The translations under genes and the position numbers were made by a program. Below are positions 23,827 through 31,598 of a stretch of DNA of 44,856 bases, piece after piece (position 1 is the first letter of the stretch; every line of letters starts with the position of its first letter). The stretch is from contig JBQTIA010000022.1 of NCBI GenBank assembly GCA_052388455.1, positions 1-44,856 on the forward strand. Direction: 5' to 3'. The notes under the pieces are model-generated. The model made no database searches and was not told the DNA's origin. It worked only from the letters and a program-made list of their open reading frames with translations. This DNA comes from CAZSNH01 sp052388455. GTDB lineage: Bacteria > Pseudomonadota > Alphaproteobacteria > Rhizobiales > Hyphomicrobiaceae.

Positions 23827-24279
23827 TCAGCCTTCGAGGTTCCAGAGACCGTTCTCGGCGCGGCAGGCGATGCCTTCCGTCTTGTTCGTCCTGTCGCCGG
23901 TGGTCAGCAGCAAGACGAGATGGCGGCACACCGTGCCCTGCGCGTTGCGGAAGGTGCGGGTCGGCTGCACGAGGCCGGAGAGGCGGCCGTTGGCCCGGTG
24001 CCAGACGTAGCTGGCGCCATCCCCGACCTTGGCGAGCGCGAGTTGCACGCTTTCGAGGGCTGCCCGTTCGTCGCTCTCGTCCAGCTCCGAGGAGAGGCGG
24101 GCGAACTTCGGTTTGGTCGATTTTTTCTCGCTTCCTGGACACGTGCACGGGGCAGCCGGCCTAGCCGTGTGGTCCTCGGCCGCGAAAGCGAGATCCGAAG
24201 ACATCAGCACCATGGCGGCGAGAAAAAATCCCGACAGCAGGCTGGCGACCAGTGAAAACAATGGCTCACGACGCGACAT
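23827..24279 (-). CDS. RT0821/Lpp0805-like surface antigen family protein
   Basis: 150-residue exported protein. A hydrophobic signal segment (LFSLVASLLSGFFLAAMVLM) ends near AFAAED, followed by a charged linker and the 17-kDa surface-antigen-type C-terminus, where SYVWHRANGRLSGLVQPTRT leads into GTVCRHLVLLL and ends TEGIACRAENGLWNLEG. The two cysteines probably pair. It is an outer-membrane or periplasmic structural protein of unknown role. It is divergent from pdxH and upstream of fabI on the same strand. In related genomes a dnaJ-like gene often sits between; it is missing here. Confidence 0.78.
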   Translation of the reverse strand: MSRREPLFSLVASLLSGFFLAAMVLMSSDLAFAAEDHTARPAAPCTCPGSEKKSTKPKFARLSSELDESDERAALESVQLALAKVGDGASYVWHRANGRLSGLVQPTRTFRNAQGTVCRHLVLLLTTGDRTNKTEGIACRAENGLWNLEG

Positions 24280-24456
24280 GCAACACCTACTCGACGCTGG
24301 CTTTGACGACAGTGACGCAGCGAGCCGCGACTGGCGGGCTCGACGCTGGCCAGTATGCCGCCGGCGGGTTAAAGCGGTCTGAACGAGTGTCCCGATCGTA
24401 GCAGGCCGGCACATCGCGAGCATGATTGCAAAAGGACTTGGCGCGAGTTGACGGAC

Positions 24457-25092
24457 ATGACGAAGCCCCCGGAATTGTCGACGGACTTTACGACCGCTCG
24501 CGACCCGTTCGCTCTGTTCGAAGCCTGGTTTGCCGAGGCCGAGGCGAGTGAGCCGAACGATCCCAACGCGATGGCGCTCGCAACGGTCGACGCCGCGGGA
24601 ATGCCCAACGTGCGCATGGTGCTCTTGAAAGGGCTCGATACGGCAGACGCTTCCGGCCGCGGCTACGTCTTCTACACCAACCTCGAAAGCGCCAAAGGCA
24701 ACGAGCTGAAATCCAGCGGGTGCTGTGCGCTGCTCTTTCACTGGAAGAGCCTTCGCCGCCAGGTGCGCGTGCGCGGCACCGTTTCTGCCGTTTCGGCGCA
24801 GGAAGCGGATGCCTATTTCGCCAGCCGTCCAGCTGGCAGCCGAATCGGGGCCTGGGCTTCGCAGCAGTCACGGCCGCTGCAGAGCCGGCAGACCCTGGAG
24901 CAGGCGGTGGCCGCAGAGACCTCTCGGTTCGGGAGCGGCGCCATTCCGCGTCCCGCCCATTGGTCGGGGTTCCGAGTCATGCCGATCGAGATCGAATTCT
25001 GGCACGACAGGCCGTTCCGCCTGCACGATCGCATCGCATTTCGTCGCGCGGGAGCGGGTGAGCCCTGGGAGAAGGTCAGGCTCTACCCGTGA
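24457..25092 (+). CDS. pdxH: Pyridoxamine 5'-phosphate oxidase
   Basis: 211-residue FMN enzyme that oxidises pyridoxine or pyridoxamine 5'-phosphate to pyridoxal 5'-phosphate, the last step of vitamin B6 synthesis and salvage. Signatures are AMALATVDAAGMPNVRMVLLKG, FYTNLESAKGNEL, LFHWKSLRRQVRVRGTV, RIGAWASQQS and the C-terminal dimerisation motif ending WEKVRLYP. Length is normal. The ATG at 24457 was taken as start; a TTG three codons upstream, nearer an AAAGGA site, is a real alternative. DXP from dxs feeds the same vitamin in this organism if the DXP-dependent route is used. Confidence 0.96.
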   Translation: MTKPPELSTDFTTARDPFALFEAWFAEAEASEPNDPNAMALATVDAAGMPNVRMVLLKGLDTADASGRGYVFYTNLESAKGNELKSSGCCALLFHWKSLRRQVRVRGTVSAVSAQEADAYFASRPAGSRIGAWASQQSRPLQSRQTLEQAVAAETSRFGSGAIPRPAHWSGFRVMPIEIEFWHDRPFRLHDRIAFRRAGAGEPWEKVRLYP

Positions 25093-25153
25093 TCGTCGGC
25101 CCACGACGACGCCAGCGGCGGGCTACTTTTGGTGGCGCCGGTCGGTGCACGGC

Positions 25154-25357
25154 TCAGAGCTTTGCGACCCGGCCGGCCGGCTGGCACGTCCAGCGCTTGA
25201 TCAGCCACTTGGGATGACCTTCGCTCCACTTGGCAATTTCGGGAGGCGCACCCATCATGCACTGCATCGGCGAGGTCTCGGCGATGTACGTCAGGCTGAC
25301 ATCCTTGCATCGCGCCGGTTCGGCCGTGAGACAGACGGAGATGACGAGTTCCAGCAT
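25154..25357 (-). CDS. Small conserved hypothetical protein
   Basis: 67 residues: a Cys-containing N-terminus (MLELVISVCLTAEPARCKDV), a central TYIAETSPMQCMMG and a C-terminal segment with PEIAKWSEGHPKWLIKRWTC. It resembles a small protein I have seen annotated repeatedly in Rhizobiales, with three to four conserved cysteines and two tryptophans. No signal peptide is certain, although the first 12 residues are hydrophobic. It is convergent with pdxH. The function is unknown. Confidence 0.7.
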   Translation of the reverse strand: MLELVISVCLTAEPARCKDVSLTYIAETSPMQCMMGAPPEIAKWSEGHPKWLIKRWTCQPAGRVAKL

Positions 25358-25690
25358 GGCAAACCCTGTTCCGTTAGGCCCGTTGCGGGGCCGATTGACG
25401 ACAGGGCGTGTCCTCGTTGTTTCTTGCTCTGATTGATCCCAAATTTATTTGAGATTCGAATCTGCACAAGTTTTGAACTTTAGCAGTGAAAGCCTAGAAA
25501 ATAGGCGCTCATGGGTAAAGGAATTCAATACTCTGAAAAGGTAAGGGAAAATTTCCTTGTTGCTGCGCACCATTTGCGCATTAGCCACACTGTCACATCT
25601 GCGTGACTCACTATTTTCGGGCATTTTGGTGCATCGACGTCGGTTGGCAGCTGAGCAATCTCACTGTGGCGCCTTGCTGTCGCCGCATTG
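25358..25690. other. AT-rich intergenic region, no gene seen
   Basis: Markedly more A+T-rich than the rest of the window. It contains the palindrome AGATTCGAATCT (25452-25463) and a short hairpin near 25491 (GCCTA/TAGGC). It must hold promoters for the small minus-strand gene and for the MerR-like gene. No coding or RNA gene could be supported. Confidence 0.5.
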
Positions 25691-25713
25691 TTTCGACAAA
25701 TTTATTGTCGAAA
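25691..25713 (+). promoter_or_regulatory. Perfect palindrome upstream of the MerR/VIT pair
   Basis: TTTCGACAA (25691-25699), five bases ATTTA, then TTGTCGAAA (25705-25713). The second arm ends in the AAAGG ribosome site of the MerR-like gene, 10 bases before its ATG. Position and symmetry suggest an operator for autoregulation; a role as an mRNA hairpin masking the ribosome site is also possible. Confidence 0.6.
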
Positions 25714-25723
25714 GGTGCCGGTC

Positions 25724-26107
25724 ATGAATATACGCGAGCTGGCTTCGCTCACCGGAACGCCCGAGCGGCAGATCCGGTACATGATCGCCGAGGGTTTCGT
25801 TCCTCCGCCAACGGGTGGACGCGCCCTCGCCGACTACGGGGACGACCATGTGGCTGCAATACGGCGGTATGGGCAACTCAAGGCCCAGGGATTTCCGCCC
25901 CAGGCCATCCGGGCGCTGCTCGCGGGAGGAGTGACGGTTCCTTTTCCGGTCCTGCCGGGCATCACGCTCCATGTCGACCCTCAGCTCTTGGGCGTCTCCG
26001 TGGACGCCGAAACCCTGGTCGATCGGATCCGCCTCTTAGTAGAGGCCATTCTCAAGGAGACGTCCGATGCCCAGCATCTCCACGCGACCCGCCAACGATC
26101 CGGTTAG
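25724..26107 (+). CDS. MerR-like helix-turn-helix regulator
   Basis: 127 residues. The first 70 form a MerR-type winged helix: MNIRELASLTGTPERQIRYMIAEGFVPPPTGGRALADYGDDHVAAIRRYGQL follows the family pattern, with the Arg/Tyr of the recognition region and the wing. The remaining residues (PFPVLPGITLHVDPQLLGV, then a helix DAETLVDRIRLLVEAIL) are not a known metal-binding tail; there are no cysteines. It probably regulates itself and the overlapping VIT/VWA gene through the palindrome just upstream. The last 41 bases overlap the next gene in another frame. Confidence 0.8.
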   Translation: MNIRELASLTGTPERQIRYMIAEGFVPPPTGGRALADYGDDHVAAIRRYGQLKAQGFPPQAIRALLAGGVTVPFPVLPGITLHVDPQLLGVSVDAETLVDRIRLLVEAILKETSDAQHLHATRQRSG

Positions 26108-28250
26108 CCAAGTCGTTCTCCGCTCCGCCCAGTCCGCCGGCCGTTATCCCGTTCCGCTCACCAAGACCGCCTACGCCATTTCGATTTCCGGCGGCCTCGC
26201 CGATGTCACCGCCCGTCGCACCTTTCACAACGGAGAGACGCTCTCCCTCGAATCCACGCTGACGTTTCCGCTGCCCGTCCACGCCGTTCTCTATGCCCTC
26301 GAAGCCCGCATCGGCGACCGCGTCGTCAAAGCCGTCGCCAAGTCCAGGAAGACCGCCCGCGAGACCTACGAGCATGCGCTCGACCGCGGGAAAAGCACCG
26401 TGCTGCATGAGGAGCTGATGCGGGGCGTGCACATGCTCTCGGTCGGCCACATCGCGCCCGGCACCGAGATCGAGGTTACGGCCTGCTTCGCCCTCGCATT
26501 GTCGTGGATCGGCGGGCGCGCGCTGCTCCGCATTCCGATGACTGTCGGCGATGTCTACGGCCACTCCGGCCTGTCGGACTCGGACGAGATGGTGCATGGA
26601 GGAACTGTCCTCGCGGGAGATCTGGAGGTCACCTGCGACTGTGGCACGCCGGTGCTGCTCGGCGGCACGCTGAACGGCGGCAAGGCGCGGGTCTGGCTGG
26701 ACGCTCCGGTCAACATCGAGGTTCAGGGCTGGAGACCGCGCGATCTCGAGGGCCGCTCGGCCGATGGCCGCCTCGTCACGCTCGGCATCGCTCCGGCGGC
26801 GACTGAAACCGCGCACCTCGACTGCGCGATCCTGGTCGATCATTCGGGCTCCATGGCCGAGCCCTGCACCGGAGCGCAGTGCCTCAGCAAGCATGCCGCG
26901 GTGATGCTCGGATTGAGCGAGGCGGCGGACGACCTCGGCGAGAGCGACCGGCTCAATCTGTGGGAATTCGATATGTCGGCCCGCGACCTCGGGACGGCGC
27001 ACGCCAGCACCTGGCGTTCGCTCATCCGCAACCTGGCCGGGCCCGAAGGCGGCACCGAGATCGGCCGCTCGCTCGCCACGCTTCTGGCAGAGCGCCCGGT
27101 CAAGGATGTGCTGCTGATCACCGACGGCAAGAGCCACGCGCTCGATGTCCAGTCGTTAGCTGGGAGGGGTGTTCGCTTCACGGTCGTTCTCATCGGCGAG
27201 GACAGTCTCGAGGCCAACGTCGGCCATCTCGCGGCCGTCACCGGCGGCGAGATCTTCGTTCCCGAGGGAGCGGATGTCTCAGCCGCAGTCCGCGCCGCGC
27301 TCAGGTCGCTGCGGTCGCCCAGCCTCCCGAATGCAAGCGAGGCCGGCCGTGCCGTCGCCCGCGTGCGCCGCGCCGGCATGGCCGTCACCGCTGAATGGTC
27401 GGCCGGCGAGCCGCTCGCCGAAGTCGCGGCTGGCCGCCCGGTCGCGGCCTTCGCGGCCAGTCTGCGCTTCGCATCGTTACCCGAGGCGGATGCGTCGAAA
27501 CTCGCCGAGGCGGAGGGCCTCGTTACGCACCTGACCAGCCTTGTTCTCGTCGTCGAGGAGGGCGCCAGCCAGAACGTCCTGCCCGTCACGCGAAAGGTCG
27601 CGTTGCCGACGCCTGCGGCGGCTTCGATGCCGATGTTAGCGCTTGGCGGCGGCAGATCGTTCGGCGTAGCGAGCAGAGCCGCCTATTGCCATCGTCTGAT
27701 GCCGTCAGCTGTCTTGAGGTCGGACTCCGGGCGCGTGCGTCTGGAGAGCTTCCTGGACGATGCACCATCGGCCCCCGCGCCGAAGCCGGTTGCAAATGCC
27801 CCATCACCATCCCGGCCTTCGATCTTGAGGCTGGAAGAGCAATCGAACGCACTCGCCGATCGGATCGTTCGGACCAGACGCGGACATACCGGCGTGCCCG
27901 GTTACGACGATCTGCCCGATCCGATCGCCGATCTCTCCTCTTTTCCAGCGCTGATCGATTGGAAGAGCGAGGCCTCGCGTCTTGGTCAGGGCAACATGCT
28001 GGGTCTGGATCCGACCATCGCCGACGCCATCGATGACGCGTCGCGCCACCGGCTCGTGCGACGGGCCGCCAAGCGCGTCGGCATCTCGCCGCGCTTGTTC
28101 GTAATCGGCCTTCTTGCGCGTGCCGTGGCGGCCCACGACCGGTTCGCGGATCGCGTGGCGCGCGCCATCCTCGGCAGGGTGAAGCCGGCGGAGATCGCGC
28201 AGGTTGTGGCTCGGCTGTGTCTTGGCAAGGCGGCGCGCATGACGGCCTGA
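26067..28250 (+). CDS. VIT and von Willebrand factor A domain protein
   Basis: 727 residues with no evident signal peptide. Residues 25-150 form a VIT domain (DVTARRTFHNGETLSLESTL, then YALEARIGDRVVKAVAKSR and ARETYEHALDRGK). A VWA domain spans about 250-420 with a complete MIDAS: DHSGSM at 258-263, the Thr in GGTEIGRS, and LLITDGK. The C-terminal 300 residues are unassigned, partly Pro/Ala-rich, and end in a helical segment. Eukaryotic VIT/VWA proteins form extracellular or vault complexes; bacterial roles are largely unknown. The start has an AAGGAG site and lies inside the MerR gene, so the two are coupled. Confidence 0.85.
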   Translation: MPSISTRPANDPVSQVVLRSAQSAGRYPVPLTKTAYAISISGGLADVTARRTFHNGETLSLESTLTFPLPVHAVLYALEARIGDRVVKAVAKSRKTARETYEHALDRGKSTVLHEELMRGVHMLSVGHIAPGTEIEVTACFALALSWIGGRALLRIPMTVGDVYGHSGLSDSDEMVHGGTVLAGDLEVTCDCGTPVLLGGTLNGGKARVWLDAPVNIEVQGWRPRDLEGRSADGRLVTLGIAPAATETAHLDCAILVDHSGSMAEPCTGAQCLSKHAAVMLGLSEAADDLGESDRLNLWEFDMSARDLGTAHASTWRSLIRNLAGPEGGTEIGRSLATLLAERPVKDVLLITDGKSHALDVQSLAGRGVRFTVVLIGEDSLEANVGHLAAVTGGEIFVPEGADVSAAVRAALRSLRSPSLPNASEAGRAVARVRRAGMAVTAEWSAGEPLAEVAAGRPVAAFAASLRFASLPEADASKLAEAEGLVTHLTSLVLVVEEGASQNVLPVTRKVALPTPAAASMPMLALGGGRSFGVASRAAYCHRLMPSAVLRSDSGRVRLESFLDDAPSAPAPKPVANAPSPSRPSILRLEEQSNALADRIVRTRRGHTGVPGYDDLPDPIADLSSFPALIDWKSEASRLGQGNMLGLDPTIADAIDDASRHRLVRRAAKRVGISPRLFVIGLLARAVAAHDRFADRVARAILGRVKPAEIAQVVARLCLGKAARMTA

Positions 28251-28274
28251 TGGAAGTCGGAGTCCCCGGCTCAC

Positions 28275-29399
28275 TCATTTGACGGCGAGCAGATCGGCGA
28301 CATGGGTTGCGATCGCCAGGCTCGCCGTCAAACCGGGACTGTCGATGCCGTACAGCGCGACGAGTCCCTCGATCCCGTGCGCTTTCGCACCGTGAATCGC
28401 GAAATCCCGCGCCGGTTCGCCGGGTCGGCTGATCTTCGGGCGCACGCCGGTTGTGTCAGGTATGAGGGCTCCGTCCGGCAGTCCTGGCCAGTAGCGCCGG
28501 ATCGCGGCCTCGAATCGCGCCTGCCGTGCGCCGCTCTCGTCCTCGAAGGCGTAGTCGATCCGGTCCCTCCATTCGATGTCGGGCCCGAAGCGCGCCTGCC
28601 CGGCCGTGTCGATGGTGAGGTGCACGCCGAGGCCGCCTCCGCTCGGCAGCGGATAGATCAGGTGGCGGAACGGAGCCGCTGTCCGCAGCGAATAATAGTG
28701 GCCCTTTGCCGGGTAGGTCGCCGGAACCTCATAGCCGGATCGATAGCGCAACGTGCGGCCGAGCGCGGAAGCGCCGAGACCGGCGGCGATGACGAGGGTT
28801 CGAGCCGTCAATCGCTCCGCTTTTCCGGACGTGACCAGTCCGCATGAGAAGCGCCCGTCGGCGGCCACCTCGATCGCCGCGACTTCGGTCGCCAGCGCCA
28901 GTATGCCGCCGTAATCGGCCAGCCGCGCCGCGAGGGCTTCGGCCAAAGCGTGACTGTCGATGGTGGCGGTCTGCGGCGAGAGCAGCGCCGCCTGACAGGC
29001 GATGTCCGGTTCCAGCGCGCGGGCCTCTTGCGCGGTGAGCCGGCAGAGGCCAGCCACTCCGTTGGTCGTGGCGATCGCTGCAAGCGCAGCGAGCGCGTCG
29101 GTCTCGGCCGGGTCGGTCGCCACCACCAGCTTGCCGGTCGGGCGAACGGTTACTCCCGTCTCCATCGCGAACTCGGCCAGCATGCGGCGGCCTTGAACAC
29201 ACAGCCGTGCCTTCAGGCTGCCGGGGGGGTAGTAGAGCCCGCCATGCAACACCTCGCTCGACCGCGAGGACACCTCGCCCGCGATGCGGGTGTGACGCTC
29301 GATGACGACAACGTCGTGGCCGTGCCGTGCCAGCGCCTCGGCAATGGCCAGCCCTACTATACCGGCGCCGATGACAGCGGTTTGGCATTCGATGGTCAT
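28275..29399 (-). CDS. FAD-dependent oxidoreductase, L-2-hydroxyglutarate oxidase-like
   Basis: 374-residue DAO-family flavoprotein. The FAD dinucleotide motif VIGAGIVGLAIAEALARHG at the N-terminus is followed by EVSSRSSEVLHGGLYYPPGSLKARLC, the sequence that marks the LhgO/L2HGDH branch. The substrate domain ends with TGVRPKI, HGIEGLVALYGIDSPGLTASLAI. The likely reaction is oxidation of L-2-hydroxyglutarate to 2-oxoglutarate, passing electrons to quinone or oxygen; other 2-hydroxy or glycerol-3-phosphate-like substrates are possible. It is convergent with the VIT/VWA gene at 24 bases. Confidence 0.88.
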   Translation of the reverse strand: MTIECQTAVIGAGIVGLAIAEALARHGHDVVVIERHTRIAGEVSSRSSEVLHGGLYYPPGSLKARLCVQGRRMLAEFAMETGVTVRPTGKLVVATDPAETDALAALAAIATTNGVAGLCRLTAQEARALEPDIACQAALLSPQTATIDSHALAEALAARLADYGGILALATEVAAIEVAADGRFSCGLVTSGKAERLTARTLVIAAGLGASALGRTLRYRSGYEVPATYPAKGHYYSLRTAAPFRHLIYPLPSGGGLGVHLTIDTAGQARFGPDIEWRDRIDYAFEDESGARQARFEAAIRRYWPGLPDGALIPDTTGVRPKISRPGEPARDFAIHGAKAHGIEGLVALYGIDSPGLTASLAIATHVADLLAVK

Positions 29400-29603
29400 G
29401 ATGTGGTGCCGTACCTCGGCCCGATCCCGTTTCGTACCGATGGTATATCAGGGATCAGCCGCGACCCGTCCATTCCGGGTCAGGCCCGCTTCGGCGGCCA
29501 AATCTCGAATCGAATCAATAAAATTGATCTTCGGCTGCCGGGCAATTGTCTCGGGCGCAGGAAAGTTGTCCACAGGTTGTCAACGACATCGATCGGTTCG
29601 TTC
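29400..29603. other. Divergent intergenic region, no gene seen
   Basis: The first half of the gap between the flavoprotein gene and the DUF2130 gene. It carries a 9-base near-match to a DnaA box (TTGTCCACA, 29566-29574) and TGGTATATCA near 29440. It presumably holds the flavoprotein promoter on the minus strand. No coding frame is credible. Confidence 0.4.
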
Positions 29604-29638
29604 TTTCCATGAGAACATAAAACGAATATAATGAGAAC
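29604..29638 (+). promoter_or_regulatory. Promoter with LexA-like GAAC-N7 direct repeats
   Basis: Three half-sites spaced exactly 11 bases apart: GAAC at 29613, GAAT at 29624 and GAAC at 29635. Alphaproteobacterial LexA binds direct repeats GAAC-N7-GAAC (equivalently GTTC-N7-GTTC). They overlap a perfect -10 TATAAT (29627-29632) with a -35 TTTCCA 17 bases upstream. Repression of the DUF2130 gene by LexA is inferred from this arrangement; the middle half-site deviates by one base. Confidence 0.55.
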
Positions 29639-29804
29639 TCAGATCGAAAGCCGCTGCTCATCAGGCGCGCTGTGCCCCGGCAGTCGACAGGCGCCTCGAC
29701 ACCGCCATTCGAATCGCGTCTCGCGAGTGAGGCAGCGGCTGGCGGGTCGGGCGACGGCAGTTGCGGAGAGCGTGCAACGGAACACATCGGGAGACGGAAC
29801 CGAC

Positions 29805-30947
29805 ATGTCGGCGACAGCAGCGACGACGGCCCGGGCCTTTGGCCACCAGGGTCACTTGGCGGGAGAGGTTGCGGGCGAGGTCTGTCCCACCTGCCAGCAG
29901 CCGATTGCCAACGACCGGCTGGCGGAGATCACAAGCCGGTTGCAGGCGCGGGAGCGCGAGCAGGCGAACGAGCTGGCTGCGCGGATGCGGGATCAGTTCG
30001 CCCGCGAACGTCGGGACGCGGAGGTGAAGGCGAAAGCCGAACTCGAAGTCGCCCGCACGGAGGCGCGCGAGGTGGCCGAGGCCGCAAACCGCCAGCGGAT
30101 AGCCGACATCGAAGCGGCGCAGCGATCCGCGGCGAACGAGCTGGAGCAGCTGAAGGCCTCGCAGGCCGTGGCGCTGGCTGCCAAGGAAGTCGAGCTGCGC
30201 CGCGTCCTGGAGGCCGACAAGGTCGGCGCGGTGCAGGCAGAGCAGGCCAAGTCCTTCGAGGCCAATCAGCGCTTCCAGGCGAAGATCGCCGAGCTGCAGC
30301 GGCAGCTCGAGAACCGCACCGCGCAGGATCTCGGTGAATGCGCCGAGATGGACCTCTTCGAGACCTTGAAGGCGGAGTTCCCGGGAGATCGCATCTCCCG
30401 CGTCGACAAGGGCGTTGCCGGCGCCGATATCGTTCACGACATTCAGCACAACGGCCAGATCTGCGGACGCATCGTCTACGACGCCAAGAACCGCAGCGCC
30501 TGGCGCAACGAGTATGTCTCCAAGCTGCGGCAGGACCAGTCGGATGCCAGCGCCGATCACGCGGTCCTGGCCAGCAAGGTGTTTCCGGCCGGCGTCAAGG
30601 AGCTGCACGTCCAGGACGGCGTCGTGATCGTGGCGCCGGCTCGCGTGCTCGTCATCGCGGGTCTGCTGCGGCGGCAAACGGTACAGACGCACGCGCTCCG
30701 TTTGTCCAGTGAGGCGCGGGCCGAGAAGACGAGTGCGCTTTATGCGTTCATCATGTCGGAGCGGTGCGCGCACCTGCTCGCATCGATCGAGACCCAGGCA
30801 GACGACCTGACGGACCTCGACCGGCGCGAGGAGAAGGCGCATCAGACGGTGTGGAAGCGCCGCGCCGAGCTGATCCGCAATGTGCAGCGCTCACACGCCG
30901 ATCTCACATCCGAAATCGAGCGCATCATCGGCACGCGCGCGCCGTGA
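29805..30947 (+). CDS. DUF2130 domain protein, putative PD-(D/E)xK nuclease
   Basis: 380 residues. A CxxC (Cys27, Cys30, in CPTCQQPI) may be half of a zinc ribbon. Residues 40-175 are a long charged coiled coil. The C-terminal DUF2130 domain holds GADIVHD (Asp208) and IVYDAKN (Asp226-x-Lys228), which fit the PD-(D/E)xK nuclease core, in a layout like RmuC (coiled coil plus nuclease domain). The role is unproven; DNA processing is an inference strengthened by a LexA-like operator upstream. The ATG at 29805 follows GGGAG; an ATG at 29631 overlaps the -10 box and is rejected. Confidence 0.8.
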   Translation: MSATAATTARAFGHQGHLAGEVAGEVCPTCQQPIANDRLAEITSRLQAREREQANELAARMRDQFARERRDAEVKAKAELEVARTEAREVAEAANRQRIADIEAAQRSAANELEQLKASQAVALAAKEVELRRVLEADKVGAVQAEQAKSFEANQRFQAKIAELQRQLENRTAQDLGECAEMDLFETLKAEFPGDRISRVDKGVAGADIVHDIQHNGQICGRIVYDAKNRSAWRNEYVSKLRQDQSDASADHAVLASKVFPAGVKELHVQDGVVIVAPARVLVIAGLLRRQTVQTHALRLSSEARAEKTSALYAFIMSERCAHLLASIETQADDLTDLDRREEKAHQTVWKRRAELIRNVQRSHADLTSEIERIIGTRAP

Positions 30948-30984
30948 CGATGTTTGCGGATCGCGTGAAAGTCACGCGGTCTAA

Positions 30985-31031
30985 GAGCCCCGCGAAAGGC
31001 GGGGAGTGTGTCGGCTCTCCGCGAGGGGCTC
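30985..31031. terminator. Hairpin cluster between convergent genes
   Basis: CCCCGC (30988-30993) pairs with GCGGGG (30999-31004) around GAAAG. Alternatively GAGCCCC (30985-30991) pairs with GGGGCTC (31025-31031), enclosing a GGCTC copy near 31013. These are alternative, mutually exclusive folds. The position between convergent stops suggests termination in both directions, though without clear T-runs. Confidence 0.45.
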
Positions 31032-31034
31032 CGC

Positions 31035-31598
31035 TCAGCCGCTGACCGGCATCGGGGTTGGCGGGGGCATGTTGAGAGGCGGCGGAGTCAGCGGACCTGC
31101 TGCTTGCTGCGGGGGTGCCGCGGCCGCCGGACGGCGCTGGGCCGGCTCACCGTAGCCGCCGGTCGGATCGTCGCTGCGGCGCGACTTGCCTTCGAAGAAC
31201 GCCCCCTGCTCTATGGCCAGCGTCTGGTGGTAGATATCGCCTTCGACGTGGCTTGCGTTCTGCAGCAGCACGCGCTTGCCGCGCACCGACCCCATCACAT
31301 GGCCGCGCACGACGATTTCTTCGGCGATAATGCCGCCGGTGATCTTGGCGCGCTCGCCGACGACGATGTGGGTGCCGTGGATGTCTCCCTGCACCTCACC
31401 GTCGATCTGGACCTCGCCACGCGAGACGAGGTTGCCGGTGATGACGAGATCGGGGCCGATGATGGACGGCGATCCGCCGCCGGTGCTGACCCTGAGCGGA
31501 GAGGCGGCGGCCCGCGTGCCGAGCGGGGCGACGCTCGGCGATAAAATCGGCGAAGATTTCGCCGTATCGGACTCGCTCTTCTTGAAGGTTGGCAGCAT
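31035..31598 (-). CDS. Bactofilin family polymer-forming protein
   Basis: 187 residues. A disordered Ser/Thr-rich N-terminus (about 1-45) precedes the right-handed beta-helix core: VITGNLVSRGEVQIDGEVQGDI, HIVVGERAKITGGIIAEEIVVRG, HVMGSVRGKRVLLQNASHVEGDI. A proline-rich C-terminus ends PPPTPMPVSG. Bactofilins self-assemble without nucleotide into membrane-associated filaments that position wall enzymes and shape cells (BacA of Caulobacter and Hyphomonas stalk/bud bactofilins). The M23 peptidase that often accompanies bactofilin genes is not present. The start MLPTFKK has a GGGAG site; a longer in-frame start is unlikely. Confidence 0.9.
   Translation of the reverse strand: MLPTFKKSESDTAKSSPILSPSVAPLGTRAAASPLRVSTGGGSPSIIGPDLVITGNLVSRGEVQIDGEVQGDIHGTHIVVGERAKITGGIIAEEIVVRGHVMGSVRGKRVLLQNASHVEGDIYHQTLAIEQGAFFEGKSRRSDDPTGGYGEPAQRRPAAAAPPQQAAGPLTPPPLNMPPPTPMPVSG

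Noticed and set aside
29566..29574. DnaA box-like TTGTCCACA
   Set aside because: Single near-match with no cluster of boxes and no dnaA, parAB or AT-rich unwinding element; not an origin.
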